From assembly GCA_002150815.3 (NCBI GenBank), contig NDFF03000127.1, positions 186,001 through 250,000 of the forward strand: a stretch of 64,000 bases of DNA, in the 5' to 3' direction. The DNA is from Grammothele lineata (Eukaryota > Basidiomycota > Agaricomycetes > Polyporales > Polyporaceae). The translations under genes were made by a program, and so were the position numbers. The notes beneath the pieces were generated by a model. It was not told the DNA's origin and ran no database searches. It was given only the letters and a program-made list of their open reading frames with translations. Positions within the stretch are counted from its first letter, which is position 1. Each line of letters opens with the position of its first letter. Below, piece after piece: positions 35,001-45,787 of the stretch.

Positions 35001-36100
35001 TAGACAATAGTCGCTAACGTCGGTGCATATATAGGACTACCAGGAGCACCAGAACGAGATCCACGCGAAGTTGATCGCTATCATGGGCGACAGACTGACC
35101 GCGCATATACGGACTCTGCACGTATGTCCTGCTCCAAGGGTCACATGTGGATGTTGGGAGATTAACTCTATTCTCCAGGCTGTCAGGTGGGACGTTCCGA
35201 AGGAAGGCGTGAACGACTACATGGAGGTCCTCATCAAGGAGACCGTGACACTTCACAAAGTGCTCTCTCGATATCTTCCTTCTTCCGTCGTTGAGGTATG
35301 TACACTTCTCGTTCAGCTAAGACTGACCCGTTTTCTGACCGTAATGTGTTGATGTAGTACGTCATGACGCAAGTCTTTGCGGCTATCAACCATCGACTGT
35401 CAGAAGAGTATACAAAGATCGAATTGCCCTCATTAGAGGCAAAGGAGAGGTACGTGGCTATGATCTCTTCTGCATCAGCAGCTATTTGACCCTCTCTAGG
35501 CTCTTGACAGATGCGCGATATCTCCAGGAAAAGCTCACCGGCCTCAAGAACGTCACGGCGCCCACAGCGATGCTGGAGACCATCGTCTCCGAAAAACGCA
35601 TCGCGCTGCCCCCGCCTCCACCACCACAGCAGTCGCCTGTTCCCCAGGTGCAACCCATGCAACCCGCAGGCGGCCGCTTCAAAGGCATGCTCGCGCGCGC
35701 AAGTACGCTCAACGGCCGCAAAGTCTCCCTGCCTACGCCCACGCCCTCCCCAGCGCCCACCGCACCTATCGAGAAGGCGCTCCCCGTCACGGGCTTCTCG
35801 CCCTCTCCGGAGCCGCATCCGCTCGCGCCACAGGTGGACCCGATGAGCGATAACGCGCCTGCGCCCACGCCCGCACCAGCTCCTACGCTCAACACCGTGG
35901 CCCTCTCGGAGAAGCCGCTCGTCGCTGAGCCAGAGGGTGCGGACGACGTGCCCCCGCCGACCCCGGCGAAGACGGACGGCCCATCGGCGAATGGGTTCGC
36001 TGGCGAGGGGGGCGTGGTCAATCGTGATGCGGGCCCGCTGCCCGCGCTGCCCCCTGAGCAGGCGCAGGAGGCGCATCCGCTCACGGCAGGCGCTGTGTAG
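32003..36100 (+). CDS. VPS54: Vps54, GARP tethering complex subunit (apparent lesion in mid-gene)
   Basis: The N-terminus is disordered. It is followed by the Vps54 core: VFFEREFNLGDPRTFNDVTE, LLEKLSHYADTIEQHLIREI, SFFAALANLQDLQTESEQCL and GAGQWAEALDMIEEL. The C-terminal half has HLRVEDRAYFAVGATLDVLV, YIRETFRRHLSQKQAVML and HAVRWDVPKEGVNDYMEVL, ending in a Pro-rich tail. Vps54 tethers endosome-derived vesicles at the trans-Golgi. Introns include 32256-32330, 33654-33702, 33847-33897 and 34142-34191, the last with a GC donor (CAG/GCAAGT). Between 33554 and 33653 the conserved-looking frame (FTSLRAELLVE, LGEKRIPFLDLGKDD) is shifted relative to the preceding exon and contains TGA at 33592-33594 where Trp would fit. 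The original frame stays open if intron 33654-33702 is retained, but with unlike residues. So either the gene is damaged, the sequence has errors, or the model is wrong there. Confidence 0.8.
34782..34796 (+). repeat. G15 homopolymer in a VPS54 intron
   Basis: Fifteen consecutive G lie in the intron that starts after CATCTTG (donor at about 34763). A run of this length is prone to length error in sequencing, but it does not touch a coding frame. Confidence 0.8.
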
Positions 36101-36506
36101 ATAGGTTCAGAGATTAGCACGCCGTGACGCGAGGTCGATTCTTATGGTACATTTGTGGACTGGAGGTGTCTTTAATGTCTTATTCGCTCTGGATGTTTGT
36201 TCGGAATGTGCACATCCTTTTTCTACCCTTAGTTTTTGGTGGCAGGTTCGTACCTGGTCGAGAGTCCCCGGTATTGTCATCGCGTCCTGCGGTACGAGGT
36301 ATACTTGCACGAGATCTGAGCTTTTCGACGGCTTTGAAGGGGAAGAGATATAGCTAGTTAAACGCGAGGATCTTGCTGAGGAGTGGAAGTGACGGAGAAG
36401 TTCCTTCTCGCTCGATGACGTGAAACTCGTGTATAAGGCATAGCAAAAGTCATGGCAGAGGAAACTAGAACAGGGCATATTACTGTACAGTATACTACTC
36501 TTGATC
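36101..36506. other. Convergent 3' regions of VPS54 and the F-box-family gene
   Basis: No frame of its own with protein character. Probably overlapping 3' UTRs. Confidence 0.5.
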
Positions 36507-38151
36507 TCACGCAGGCACCATCTCCTCATCCGCCTCACGGATGACCTTCGAGTTAGACACTCCATGAACGCTAAGTTGGTACCCCCAGGCGGTGGCCGCG
36601 AGTACGCATCTCTCCAAGGAGACACAATCCCATGCCTGCGGACGTCGAAGGTTACTGTCAGGCTCCGGGACGCCTTCCATGTTCCACCCAAGTACTACCT
36701 TCGAAAGCATTGAGGCCACTTGCTTGCGCCTGGACAAAGCGTCCACCAACATGTTGCAGGTGATATTCATATCCTTAGGTTCGAAACCTCTCCAAGGGAC
36801 CGCACGGAAAGTGTTCAGTTCCAACAACTTAGGCCAGGCACCCTGCCTAAGGAACGCGAGGGCAGAGGAGGGAGGTCCTGTGATACCTCTCCCTTCTTCA
36901 ACGAGGTTCAACCTCTCAATATTTGGGAGCGCCTTTTGGAGAAGGGCCCAGTCGATTTTGCGGGAGTCCAAAGGGGAGATGAGCTGCTCCAACTCTTGCT
37001 TCGCCACGCCCGTTTCCACGCGAATGGTCAGGGTGTGGACCCAGCAGAGAGGTGACCGCAGGGGAGGGCCCGAGTCCAAGCGACGATGTGGCGAAAAGGC
37101 GAGGGAATGTAGCGCTCTCTGTGCGGTCTCCAAGAGGACGCCACGGCTTGCGAAGTCCTGTCTTCTATCCGGAGCCTCGCAGTCGACAGATAAGCTGACG
37201 GTTTCGGTTTTCCCCACTGGCTTGAAGTGGCCGACCCAGCGCCTGAAAGAGATCTTCACCTCCCTAGACGTAGCTGAGAGCATGACCTCCTTGGGATACG
37301 GCGAGAGGAGCTTATACGGGAGTTCGTTGTCGTACAGGAATAGGCCGAGGTCATCGGGTTTGTCCGTCCAGGAAAGGGTCTTCATGATTTTCGTCTCGCG
37401 CAGCTCGGGCGCAGATAGCAGAGGAAGGAAGGCACAAATGTCGCCAGGTCGCTCGTCATCGAATATCAGCAGATGCAACGAGTTAGGGAGGTGTATGAGG
37501 GGCGCAGCATTGGGAGATTGCGGGATGGCTACCTGCGAGAGAAAGCCGAGACGAAAAGAGAGGCACCTGAGCACCCAGTCCTCCATGCCTCGGTGCACCA
37601 GTTGGCCGAAGGGCAGCTTTCTCGTCATCATGGGTGAAAAAATGAGCGACAACGTGTTGAGCTGCGAGAATATTGGCAGGGTGAACGAAGGCATTGCCGG
37701 GCCACCTATGCCCAGACCACGAAGACGTGGAAAGCGGTCCACAGGAAGTTCCAGTTCCACAGCAGCCGTGCCGGGGGGGGGCCGAAGGCAAGAGGATATC
37801 GAGTGAGGTAAGGGCGTTGAATCGAATCGTGTGATCGTTGAGAACACGGAGGACGTTCTGCAGGCGAATCGTCGGGCCCGCGCTCAGCTCGATGCAGTTG
37901 AGGACATCTATCTCATGTGAGCGAGAATCCAGGTTCTCAATTTTCTCCCACACGAGACGCCTTCGCCCAAGGACCCCTACCAAGACGGCAGAAGTATTCT
38001 GGTTCATATCTGTTAACGTGTAATGAGTAACCACGAAGTACGTCACTGAGAAGCAAGGAGCTTACTAGATGCGAGAACGTACGAACAGTAAGGTGGCGTT
38101 TATGTCGGGGAAGAGAGGTGGCTCTAAGACACGGAGGATAGACTTCAGACC
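36507..38151 (-). pseudogene. F-box-family LRR gene, frameshifted and lacking an F-box
   Basis: The main minus-strand frame (36507 to about 37780) encodes about 420 residues of LRR-like sequence homologous to the gene at 60017-61546. Shared elements are VKISF, IDWALLQKALPNIERLNLV against CEWAVLHHAFPNLQRLRFV, and FLRQGAWPKLLELNTFRAVP against FARGGWPSLSQLEFYRAIP. Upstream the frame continues as ALTSLDILLPSAPP only if one G is removed from the G9 run at 37773-37781. Further upstream exons give NTSAVLVGVLGRRRLVWEKI and GLKSILRVLEPPLFPDINAT (38084-38151). No ATG or F-box precedes these, and a TATAAAAG motif (38161-38168) lies immediately upstream. I read this as a recently damaged family member. 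A single-base sequencing error in the homopolymer would restore the frame but not the N-terminus. Confidence 0.6.
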
Positions 38152-39196
38152 TCTCGGTGTCTTTTATAGCTCGCCGTGGCTAGGCAGCCCGCTCGAGCTT
38201 TTCGGAGCAACCGCCACTGGAGTGCATCGAACCACACTGCGGAGCCGCGGCCAAAGCTTCACTTATGATCGAGACAACTCAACGGCATAGACCATTATGA
38301 CATTTCTTTTGTAGCGGATATGACCTCTGAAACACATCTGTCAAGGAAACGCCACCAGCCCCGTAGAAGTCCGACTGGTTGGCCACCGCACGGCGGCTTA
38401 AGCGGCTGAGGAAGAGAATAGGACAGTGTGGTCGAGTACTCTCGGCCTAAAAAATACATCGATGCGACGCATAAGCGACAGGTCAATGCTACGCGGTGTT
38501 ACACCGATGTAGAGTACTCCACCTTTAGCCTTGATGGCGGGGTCTCGAAAGCTTTGGCCTTCTTCATTATCTCGATAAAGAGACTTGTGCTTCACGACAC
38601 AGGTCCGACACCTCGGCGACGACCGTTCGTGCCGAGCTCGCGCAACAACCGCGAAGATAGATATGACCCGTGCATGTGTTCAATACATGGTGGCGGGGAT
38701 CCGGCCGCAGGGAGGGAAAAGCATACGGCTAGAAGGGAGCATGGCGCTACCATTGGCGATCTCGGACGGATGAGTCCGGGTCCCGTGGGAGTCTCTGGGA
38801 GTCGGGACAAACCTCGGGCGCCTTCGAAACGATCACGTGGTATAGCACGATCATCAAGTCAGCGGAGGCCGAACCCCTGGTATATTATTCATGCCCCGAT
38901 GATAGCCTTTGAAGGGGAGATTGAACCAGCCTCCGAGTGATGTGTCCATCTTTCCGCTTGCCCGGTGCTCATCCGTCAATACTCACGGACATCGTACTTA
39001 AAGGTCCCGCCTCTAACTTACTTTGCTTCTCTGACGTTCACATATGCTCTCAGATTAATTCTGATACCAGTAATATTTGTGAACTGGGGGGAACACTCTG
39101 GTCGACCTGTACACATCTCATCTATCGCATCACGTCCCACGCCGTCACGCCGCCCACTTAGCTTCCAAACCCCGACGGTTGTAAGTACTTATGTGA
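38152..39196. other. Intergenic stretch between F-box relic and LysM gene
   Basis: Only short frames, without domains, on both strands. Confidence 0.5.
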
Positions 39197-39924
39197 TTAA
39201 GAGGACGAGGTGACAATGACCTCATTAGCAATGCATAGCACCTAGGGAAGAACACGACGACAGGTATAGCCCAACGGTTAGTATACCAAGATTAACTCTG
39301 TTGAGTATGCTAATGACTTTCACACACCTCGCCGATCTGGAGGTTGGTGCAGTCACTATTGACGTTTGGGTTGTTTGCAAGTAGGATATCCAACGTTGTA
39401 TCGGCAAGTTGCGCAATGCTGCTGCATGTGTCGCCTATCACGACAACGTGCGTCACCTCGCAATCCTGACCGGTGATACCCAGGCATAGAGTCTGCAGGA
39501 GCGCGCAGTAGGTGTGTGTGAGTACAGTTTTTTCGAGGAAAAACACTGTGGAGCAGCCAGCGGATCACTATATAGGTGCGTACCTCTCCTGGTTGAAGGT
39601 TATCGCATGCCGCGTCGATCTTGTCCTCGTTGACGGTCTCGAGCTGATATCTGTACGTGGCAGGTTCATTCAGCACCTATGTCCATGTGTCCGGCCCCGG
39701 TGTGAAAGGCGAGCACGTACGTTGACACGTTCTCCTTGGCGCAGATGCCATTGCAAGTATCGCCGCTGACTACGGTGTAATTACGGGCACAGTTGGGCTC
39801 TTGAGCATCGACTAGAAGCAATATCAAATGACTGACCAAAGTTGAGAATAAGGAGGGACTCACCACTGGTGACTAGAACGGTAACAACAACGGCTAACGC
39901 AAGGATGGAGAACTTCGGGAACAT
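39197..39924 (-). CDS. Secreted LysM-domain protein
   Basis: Minus-strand exons run from ATG at 39924 (first exon 39864-39924, second 39721-39811) to the stop at 39197. A signal peptide (MFPKFSILALAVVVTVLVTS) precedes two LysM modules. The first is NYTVVSGDTCNGICAKENVS with Y-QLETVNEDKIDAACDNLQPGE. The second is CEVTHVVVIGDTCSSIAQL, LDILLANNPNVNSDCTNLQ, IGEVLCIANEVI, with a final intron inside the last module (about 39246-39327). Cysteines are spaced as in fungal LysM proteins. LysM modules bind chitin or chitin oligomers. Secreted fungal LysM proteins can protect hyphal chitin or mask it from other organisms; which applies here cannot be told. The protein is small, about 150 residues, with no catalytic domain. 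Confidence 0.82.
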
Positions 39925-40284
39925 GTCGATGTCTTCGGGATGACTACAATGGATGCAGGGAGGATATTCGACCAGAAGGAGTCAACTCCGCTCAGGGAAG
40001 AGAGCAGGGCGATGGGGAACACGTAGGCCTGCGACGAAGGGTTTTATAGTCCCGGTCAGTTGCTAAAAGTTATGGTTGTTGTTCGCATTTGCTCACTACA
40101 GAGTCAGGAGACAAATGGTGTGTGACTCCCTATGAACGCCGCATTCGGAAGTGTGCGAACGTTCACGGCGAGTAGAAGCGGTGCACGTCAGGCCAAAGAT
40201 GCCCTCCATCGGAAAATATTGGCCTAAGCTCGGTGCCTGTGGGTAACTGTCAGTCAGGTTGTTACACGGACAGGTGCGTGTACG
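39925..40284. other. Promoter region of the LysM gene
   Basis: Apart from the TATA box at 40042-40048 nothing was recognised. Confidence 0.45.
40042..40048 (-). promoter_or_regulatory. TATA box of the LysM gene
   Basis: TATAAAA on the minus strand lies about 120 bases upstream of the ATG at 39924. Confidence 0.45.
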
Positions 40285-40677
40285 TCATGATCCTGCATAC
40301 CTCGGAGTGATAGATGATACACTTTGAGCGTGAAGCTGGTGCGGAGGTATAGACCCTCGCTTGACGTGGTAAACAACGGATACCATAGGTGTCCCCGAGG
40401 AGATCATCTCTGGACGCACGTCCTTCCGTACCTCATTGACGGCAGAAATGTCAGAATTTCTACAACCTAGAAGGACCAGCTCACTCAATGAAGTCAAGGG
40501 CAGGGGAATCAGCACGTTTGAACATGCTATAGCGCGAGGTGCAAGCGAGGTGCAAGTCTGCCGTAATACCACGGCGTTCTTCGGATTGTTTGAGAGCCTA
40601 GGTAAGCGTATGTCAGGAAGTCTAGACGTCAAGACACAGTTGGCCCGACGCGAGGCTAACTTGTTGTCCGTTGCCAT
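40285..40677 (-). pseudogene. Possible LRR/F-box-family fragment
   Basis: A minus-strand frame of about 130 codons contains LPLTSLSELVLLGCRNSDIS, which looks like one leucine-rich repeat of the local F-box/LRR family. No F-box, no continuation and no clear start are present. It lies just downstream of a family fragment on the same strand (40951-41464). It may be a relic or chance. Confidence 0.25.
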
Positions 40678-40950
40678 AGGCTTTCTTGAAGCTCATCACC
40701 GCTGTAAGCCGGGGATCTAGAACTGATGGGCGAAACTCGAAGTCAAAGGTACGAAGTTGATCACGCATTTGTAACTCTTCTCAGAAGACCTCCACACTTG
40801 CTACCGCTACTTCTCATACCGGGAGATGGGTCAAGTTCGTGCTGGGGCTGTAATAATGACACAGTTGTACATACACCTAACGACGTTAAGAATCCTCTCT
40901 AGCATCATCCGGGCCCCAATCAAAATAACCCTCCCAGGATCCCCGAGGGT

Positions 40951-41464
40951 TTACTCGGTAGCACGTAGGCAGAGCTCCTTCTCTAAGTCCACTATCGTCA
41001 CATCTTCCGCTGCGTTCACGCCGTGAATAATGGAATCTACGCCCATGAACACCTTCGTGCCACGCACGAAGTTGCGAAGCCTTATGAGGTTGTCCCTGTC
41101 AGGCCTCAGCCTAGCCTTTCCCCGATTCTGATCCGCGTTGCCAATCGTCCACCCAACCGTGGCACGGGCAAGCGGAACTATTCCTAGGACTGTGCGCCTA
41201 TGAAATAAAGAGGCAAGCAGTTCCGTACAAAAGCTCAACGCATCTGTGCCGCAGACGGTAGGATCGCCGGAGCTGGGAATAGCGCGATAGAACTCGAGCT
41301 GCAAGAGGCTCGGCCAGCCTCCCCGCGCGAAGACGTTCGCCACTCCGGAGCGGAGGCGGTTGGGGCTTTCTAGCCGTAGGGAACCATCGACAAAACGGAG
41401 ATGCCGAAGGTTCGGGAACGCGTGATGCAATACTGCCCAGTCGCAGAACGTATCCGGCGATGGA
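40951..41464 (-). pseudogene. 3' fragment of an F-box-family LRR gene, inverted copy of 61037-61546
   Basis: The minus-strand frame encodes about 170 residues nearly the same as the C-terminus of the gene at 60017-61546. Shared pieces include PDTFC-WAVLHHAFPNL, GVANVFARGGWPSL, QLEFYRAIP and DVTIVDLEKELCLRA. By eye about nine of ten bases agree. Similarity continues past the stop into the 3' flank to about 40875. It ends abruptly near 41464, so about two thirds of the gene is missing. The open frame continues to an ATG at 41517, but that part is the antisense of an unrelated LRR fragment. The copy could still be transcribed, but as a protein it would be a C-terminal stub. Confidence 0.75.
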
Positions 41465-41479
41465 CCGTCACGGCGGTTC

Positions 41480-41644
41480 AACGTGAAATTCCCCTTCTCC
41501 AGCCTGATTAGCATCATGGCGGTCTCGCAAATTACATTAGAGGAGCTGACGGCGGGTGATTTGCAGAAGGCTAATTTGGGGGCTTTGATTCAGCTATCGC
41601 AACATCCCCTGAGGAAGCTGACCGTTGGAAGATGTTCTTACTAA
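41480..41644 (+). pseudogene. LRR fragment of another F-box-family gene
   Basis: A plus-strand frame reads FPFSSLISIMAVSQ, then LEELTAGDLQKANLGALIQL and HPLRKLTVGRCSY before a stop at 41642-41644. Leucine spacing fits two LRR units. It abuts the inverted fragment 40951-41464 head-on and has no start or F-box. It seems to be a piece of a further family member joined during rearrangement. Confidence 0.45.
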
Positions 41645-41798
41645 GGTGCTCGGTACCGCAAGGTGCGCTGTTGATAGGGACCGAGGCGCAAATCTAGAAC
41701 CTTTCGCAGGTTCACGTAAACGCACCGCAAGCTTCGCCTTGTATGTATGCGTAATGCACGTAAGAGCAACGACATCTGACTATGTAACGACGAAAACA

Positions 41799-43050
41799 TC
41801 AAAACGTGTACTCCGCCGACCAGCACCCTGCGCGTCCTTCAATGCGCTCAAGCCACTCCTCGCGCGCTCGCCGAACGCACCGCTGCGGCGCAGTTTCTGT
41901 AGCCTCAACACTCTCCTCAACTTCTCGCTCCTCAATAAACCTTTCCAACGCACTAAGCCGCTCCTGCGCGCTCGTGTGTGCAGAGATGACGTCGAAGCGC
42001 AGTCCGTGCCGCACATTCTGCGCACTCGCCTGCAGGGCCTCGCTTAGCGTGTTTTGACTGCGCCACGCATACAATGGATTGCATTTGCTTGATGCCTGCT
42101 GCACGAGGACATGCTGGAGGCGCGGGAAGGGCGCCTCTTCGCCCCTTCGCTGGGGTTTGCTCTCCGCTCCTCGTCCACTGTGGTCCACGCTGTCAGCAAT
42201 GTGACCTGGGTGCACTGCCATGAAGGGCTTATCAGTCTCTGCTTGTGTTGATAGAGGCGACAAGATGGCATAGAGAAGAGGTCGTTTCACGTAAAACGAA
42301 CAACTCACCGGCGATAGCTTGAAGTGAAAGCGCCGTTGGGGAAGTGCTATAGTGCAAGCCGGAGCACCGGAGATGAGTGAGCGCGGGCGCGTGAGGTGCC
42401 CATCGCATGAAGTTAAGCGGGCGCGCGTAGAAGTACTCGACGGCATGTAGGCGTTCGAGTACAGGAAACATCGGCTTCCATCCTTCCTGAGCGCTATCTC
42501 CGGACGATAAGGATGGTGTGGGCGCGTCTTCAACAGGGAGGAATTCGGGGCACGAATCCACTAGGGAGAGTTCGCGGAGGCGCGGGAAGGAACACTGTGT
42601 CGCGGGTACCCCCTTCCAATCGCCGCGGACGCAGGCGAGGGTCTCGAGATCCCCTGCGAGGGTGCGAACAAGCTTGGCGAGTGCAAAACCGTAGGTGCTT
42701 CCGAGGGTGACGAGGGTGGCGAGATACCTGTCGTACGCGATGTACATCTCGCTGGAGGGGAGTGAGGGAATGCGGAGTGCGGGCTCGTCCTCCTGTGAGA
42801 GGAGCGAAAGGAACAGGTGCCGTACGCGGGGAGTGACGTTCGGGATACGAATGCGTTGATGCTCGTAGGTATCGAGAAATTTAGCGAAGTGTTTTGGATG
42901 CGACACGAGCGATACCGAATAGAAACGGGCGGGGTGAGAAGCGTCGCGGATGAGTTTGGAGACGAGGGAGAGCGAGGCACCCGTGTACCCGCCATCCCTG
43001 CAGGCGAGGAAGGCAATGTCGGTAATGAGCTCGACGGGAAGAGTATCCAT
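41799..43050 (-). CDS. F-box protein
   Basis: Minus-strand exons 42309-43050 and 41799-42238 join in phase. The N-terminus is an F-box of the type common in Agaricomycetes (MDTLPVELITDIAFLACRDG, GASLSLVSKLIRDASHPARF). LRR-like sequence with FPRLRELSLVDSCPEFLPVE and MFPVLERLHAVEYFYARP follows. The C-terminal exon is acidic and basic by turns (LSALERFIEEREVEESVEAT, RAREEWLERIEGRA) and probably forms a helix. The function is inferred as an SCF substrate receptor; the substrate is unknown. The start at 43050 is the first ATG before the F-box. Confidence 0.82.
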
Positions 43051-43749
43051 CGCGGGCACAAGCTTGCTCAATTGTGGTTGTCACAATCCTAGAAGGGATA
43101 AGCAAAGGTGAACAGAGGCAGGGACCGATGTGCGAACCTGGTGGTCTACGATAGCAAGGCATGGGGGAGCGAGGCGCTTTATATGCCGCCTGCTGGGGGG
43201 TAATGAGGTAAATGGCTCGCCTGCAGGCACAGCGGATCGCCCGTGAATGCAAACCAACAGCTTCCCCGTCATAAATCCGCGCCAACGTGTCAAACTCTGC
43301 AATCCCGGAGTTGGTACCTTGTGATCTGCGTGCGTCTCAGGAAAGGGGCAAATAAAGTTGGCGGTCACAATCTAGTAATCGGGTCCTGCAAATGAGATAA
43401 TGGCCGCATAATCGAGGTTGTCGGTGGGGGGCGTGCTTGGGTACGGTCATAAGGCCACACCTCATCATAGGAAAGGAACACTACCTGCACACAACGGTGT
43501 CCAAGGCCAACTCGAGGAGCCTTGTCCTCGGTCCGACCTATCAAGCGCCTCCGAAGTTCACGGAGGAGGATGCCTCGGCTGCAGTCTGGCATTGAACACT
43601 GAACGTTAAAGGCCAGCTCACTCCACCTTAAGTCGCAGTGTCGTCATCAAAGACGACTCCTACAGCAGGACGTAGTCGATTTCCATAAGCGTGTGCGATA
43701 AGCCGACCTTTCCAAAGACGCGGACGAGTATATGCTGGCCGTACCGTGG
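43051..43749. other. Intergenic stretch
   Basis: It holds the promoter of the F-box gene (left) and the 3' region of the C2H2/RING gene (right). No frame is supported. Confidence 0.5.
43178..43184 (-). promoter_or_regulatory. TATA-like element of the F-box gene at 41799-43050
   Basis: ATATAAA on the minus strand lies about 130 bases upstream of the ATG at 43050. Confidence 0.4.
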
Positions 43750-45518
43750 CTAGCAGAGCTTCATGATTTGTCGTACTACACGAGCCACACGCCATCTCGG
43801 TAACGTCAAGGAGACGCCAAAGGTCTGACTCTGAGAACGGTCATCTTCAGTACAACCAGGTTCAATCGAGAAAGCAGGATATACCCACGGCGCCGGATTT
43901 AACCTGATGAAAAACGCCTTATTACATACTCTACAACACATGCTCGTCTTCAGCTCGTTCACAAGACATCTGTTGTTGCGTATAAAATCTGATAAATCTA
44001 GATCGTTGGCAGTGAAGAAACACGCTCACTTGTAACAGAAGAAATGTCCGCAGATAGTCGCTACAGGATCGACGCAAGGATTGCGAGGGCATGACCCGCA
44101 CTTCCATGGAAGAACAGCGCTTGACGTGGATTTCTCTGATTGGGATGTTTGTAACGTAGAAGCTTTGCAGGGGCTCGGTACGGGGTGCTCGAGTTTGTTT
44201 GGAGTAGAGAAATGATGCGGTTCGAGCGTATTGATATCATTTGCTGGGACCGAGACCGATGGAGCTGCATATAGAGCAGAACACGCTGACTTTGATTTAC
44301 TGTCGCTCACTTCTTCAGCTTTATCGATTGTGGCCCTCAGTTGAGCAGCTTCACGGCGGGTTTCTAGAGTGCTGATTCGCTCCTTTTTTGCCCACTCAGC
44401 AAGATTTTGTAGACGGGATGAGGACGTAATGTTCGGGAAAAGAGGGTCCTTGTTCTGTCGGAATATCTGAGCATCTTGACAGTGAGGGCGACGCACAGCT
44501 AGAACTCACTGCTGTGACTTTGTTCATACATATGCCCAAAGATGTGACAGCATCAGCTGAGGTACTCAAATGCCCGCTTTCGAGGGGCTCCGCATCAATT
44601 ATGTTGGGAGAAGAGCGCTTGATATTTCGATGCTGGTCTCGGCGCGTCAGTTCAGCGTTTCTCACGTATAAGCAGACAGGGCCGCGCGAGCGCACCTCTA
44701 ACAGTTTCGCGATATTCTTGAACCCGCACCTACACCGGTGGCATTTCGGGTGTAGAGGGGAGGCCCAGTAGTGATTGTCGAGATTCTCAACAGGTGCTAG
44801 ACAAGTGCAACAGGCGCTGCACCAATTCGCATTCCGGATGTGCTACAGCCTCGCGTCAATACTTGGAAATAAGAGGTCAGAGATATTGAAATTCACAGAG
44901 CCGAGTTCCTCCTTTGTATGGAACTCTGCTAGGCATGTTGGGCAAGGGAAAGACGGCGGACGACAATGGAGATGCGCGTCATCTTGGGGGATTCGCTGAT
45001 CGCACCAAGAGCAATGAGCTATGGGGCTGCTGTGGACATCATGCGCCGCGTAGTAGTGCTAGCGGAACGATATTCGAGGTTAGAAAAGCAGGAGTTAAAG
45101 ATAGAATTCAACGTACCGCAGCCAGAAGTTCGATGTAGGGGAGGCGAACGGGGCACTTTGAACACTTCAAGCCTTCGCCCATGTTTAAAGTCAGCGCTGA
45201 GCATCCAATGGCGTTGCTACTCGTCGAGAAGAGGACATTTGTTAGCCCACCACCCACAGCCGGCCCCTTGACAGGTGCTGGAGTTTCCGCGAGAGGTGGT
45301 GTGGTCAGGGCTGCCTCGGAGGAAGGTAGGTTCTGATCGACTACATGTGCCTTTTGGCGGGCGTGCTGGCGGAGGCGTTTCACCTTCCGAAACGTGCGGC
45401 CACACGCCGTGCAAATGAAGATGACGCCTCCTTCGTGCTTCTCCGCTCGTACGTGCTGCTCTGCGTTTGCCATACTAGCGAATACTCGTAAGCATTGCGA
45501 ACGTTGGACTGGTTCCAT
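43750..45518 (-). CDS. C2H2 zinc-finger and RING-finger protein, tandem copy A
   Basis: The first exon (45117-45518) has C2H2-like fingers: RSQCLRVFASMANAEQHVRA-EKH and ICTACGRTFRKVKRLRQHAR-QKAH. Later exons carry PCPTCLAEFHTKEEL and YWASPLHPKCHRCRCGF, a polar linker, and a C-terminal RING finger, CGSCPRNPCVDPVATICGHF then FCYKCLVNELKTSMCCRVC. The RING is split by an intron after FCYK, with acceptor just before ATGTC near 43960. Gene B at 45788-47180 has the same domain order and the same intron position in the RING. In the first finger of A the first Cys ligand is Arg (QRSQC, against VQCSQC in B), so that finger probably cannot bind zinc. A RING usually means E3 ubiquitin ligase activity; the targets are unknown. 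Some middle exon borders are not certain. Confidence 0.72.
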
Positions 45519-45787
45519 ACCGTGGGATTGTTGGATTTCCCAGAATCAAACCTGCAGTGGTGGTTGGTGTTGATGGTGCGGATGTAACCCGCAGCGTGTG
45601 GTGGAGGGAGGGGGCAATTGCGTTGAGGCGATGTTACCGCAGCACAACATCTGGTGGGAGTGGAAGACCGAGGCCTGGTTCGTTTTACGTGTTCACTGAC
45701 TCTAAAGTTCGTGGATCGAAAGGCACATGCCAGTGCGCGGATGAGTCGGTCCGTCTACCTATTCCATTGATTGAGTCTTGAAGTCGC

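Noticed and set aside
36592..37806. Plus-strand open frame of about 400 codons antisense to the F-box-family relic
   Set aside because: Homology to the gene at 60-61.5 kb is on the minus strand. The plus frame has no domain.
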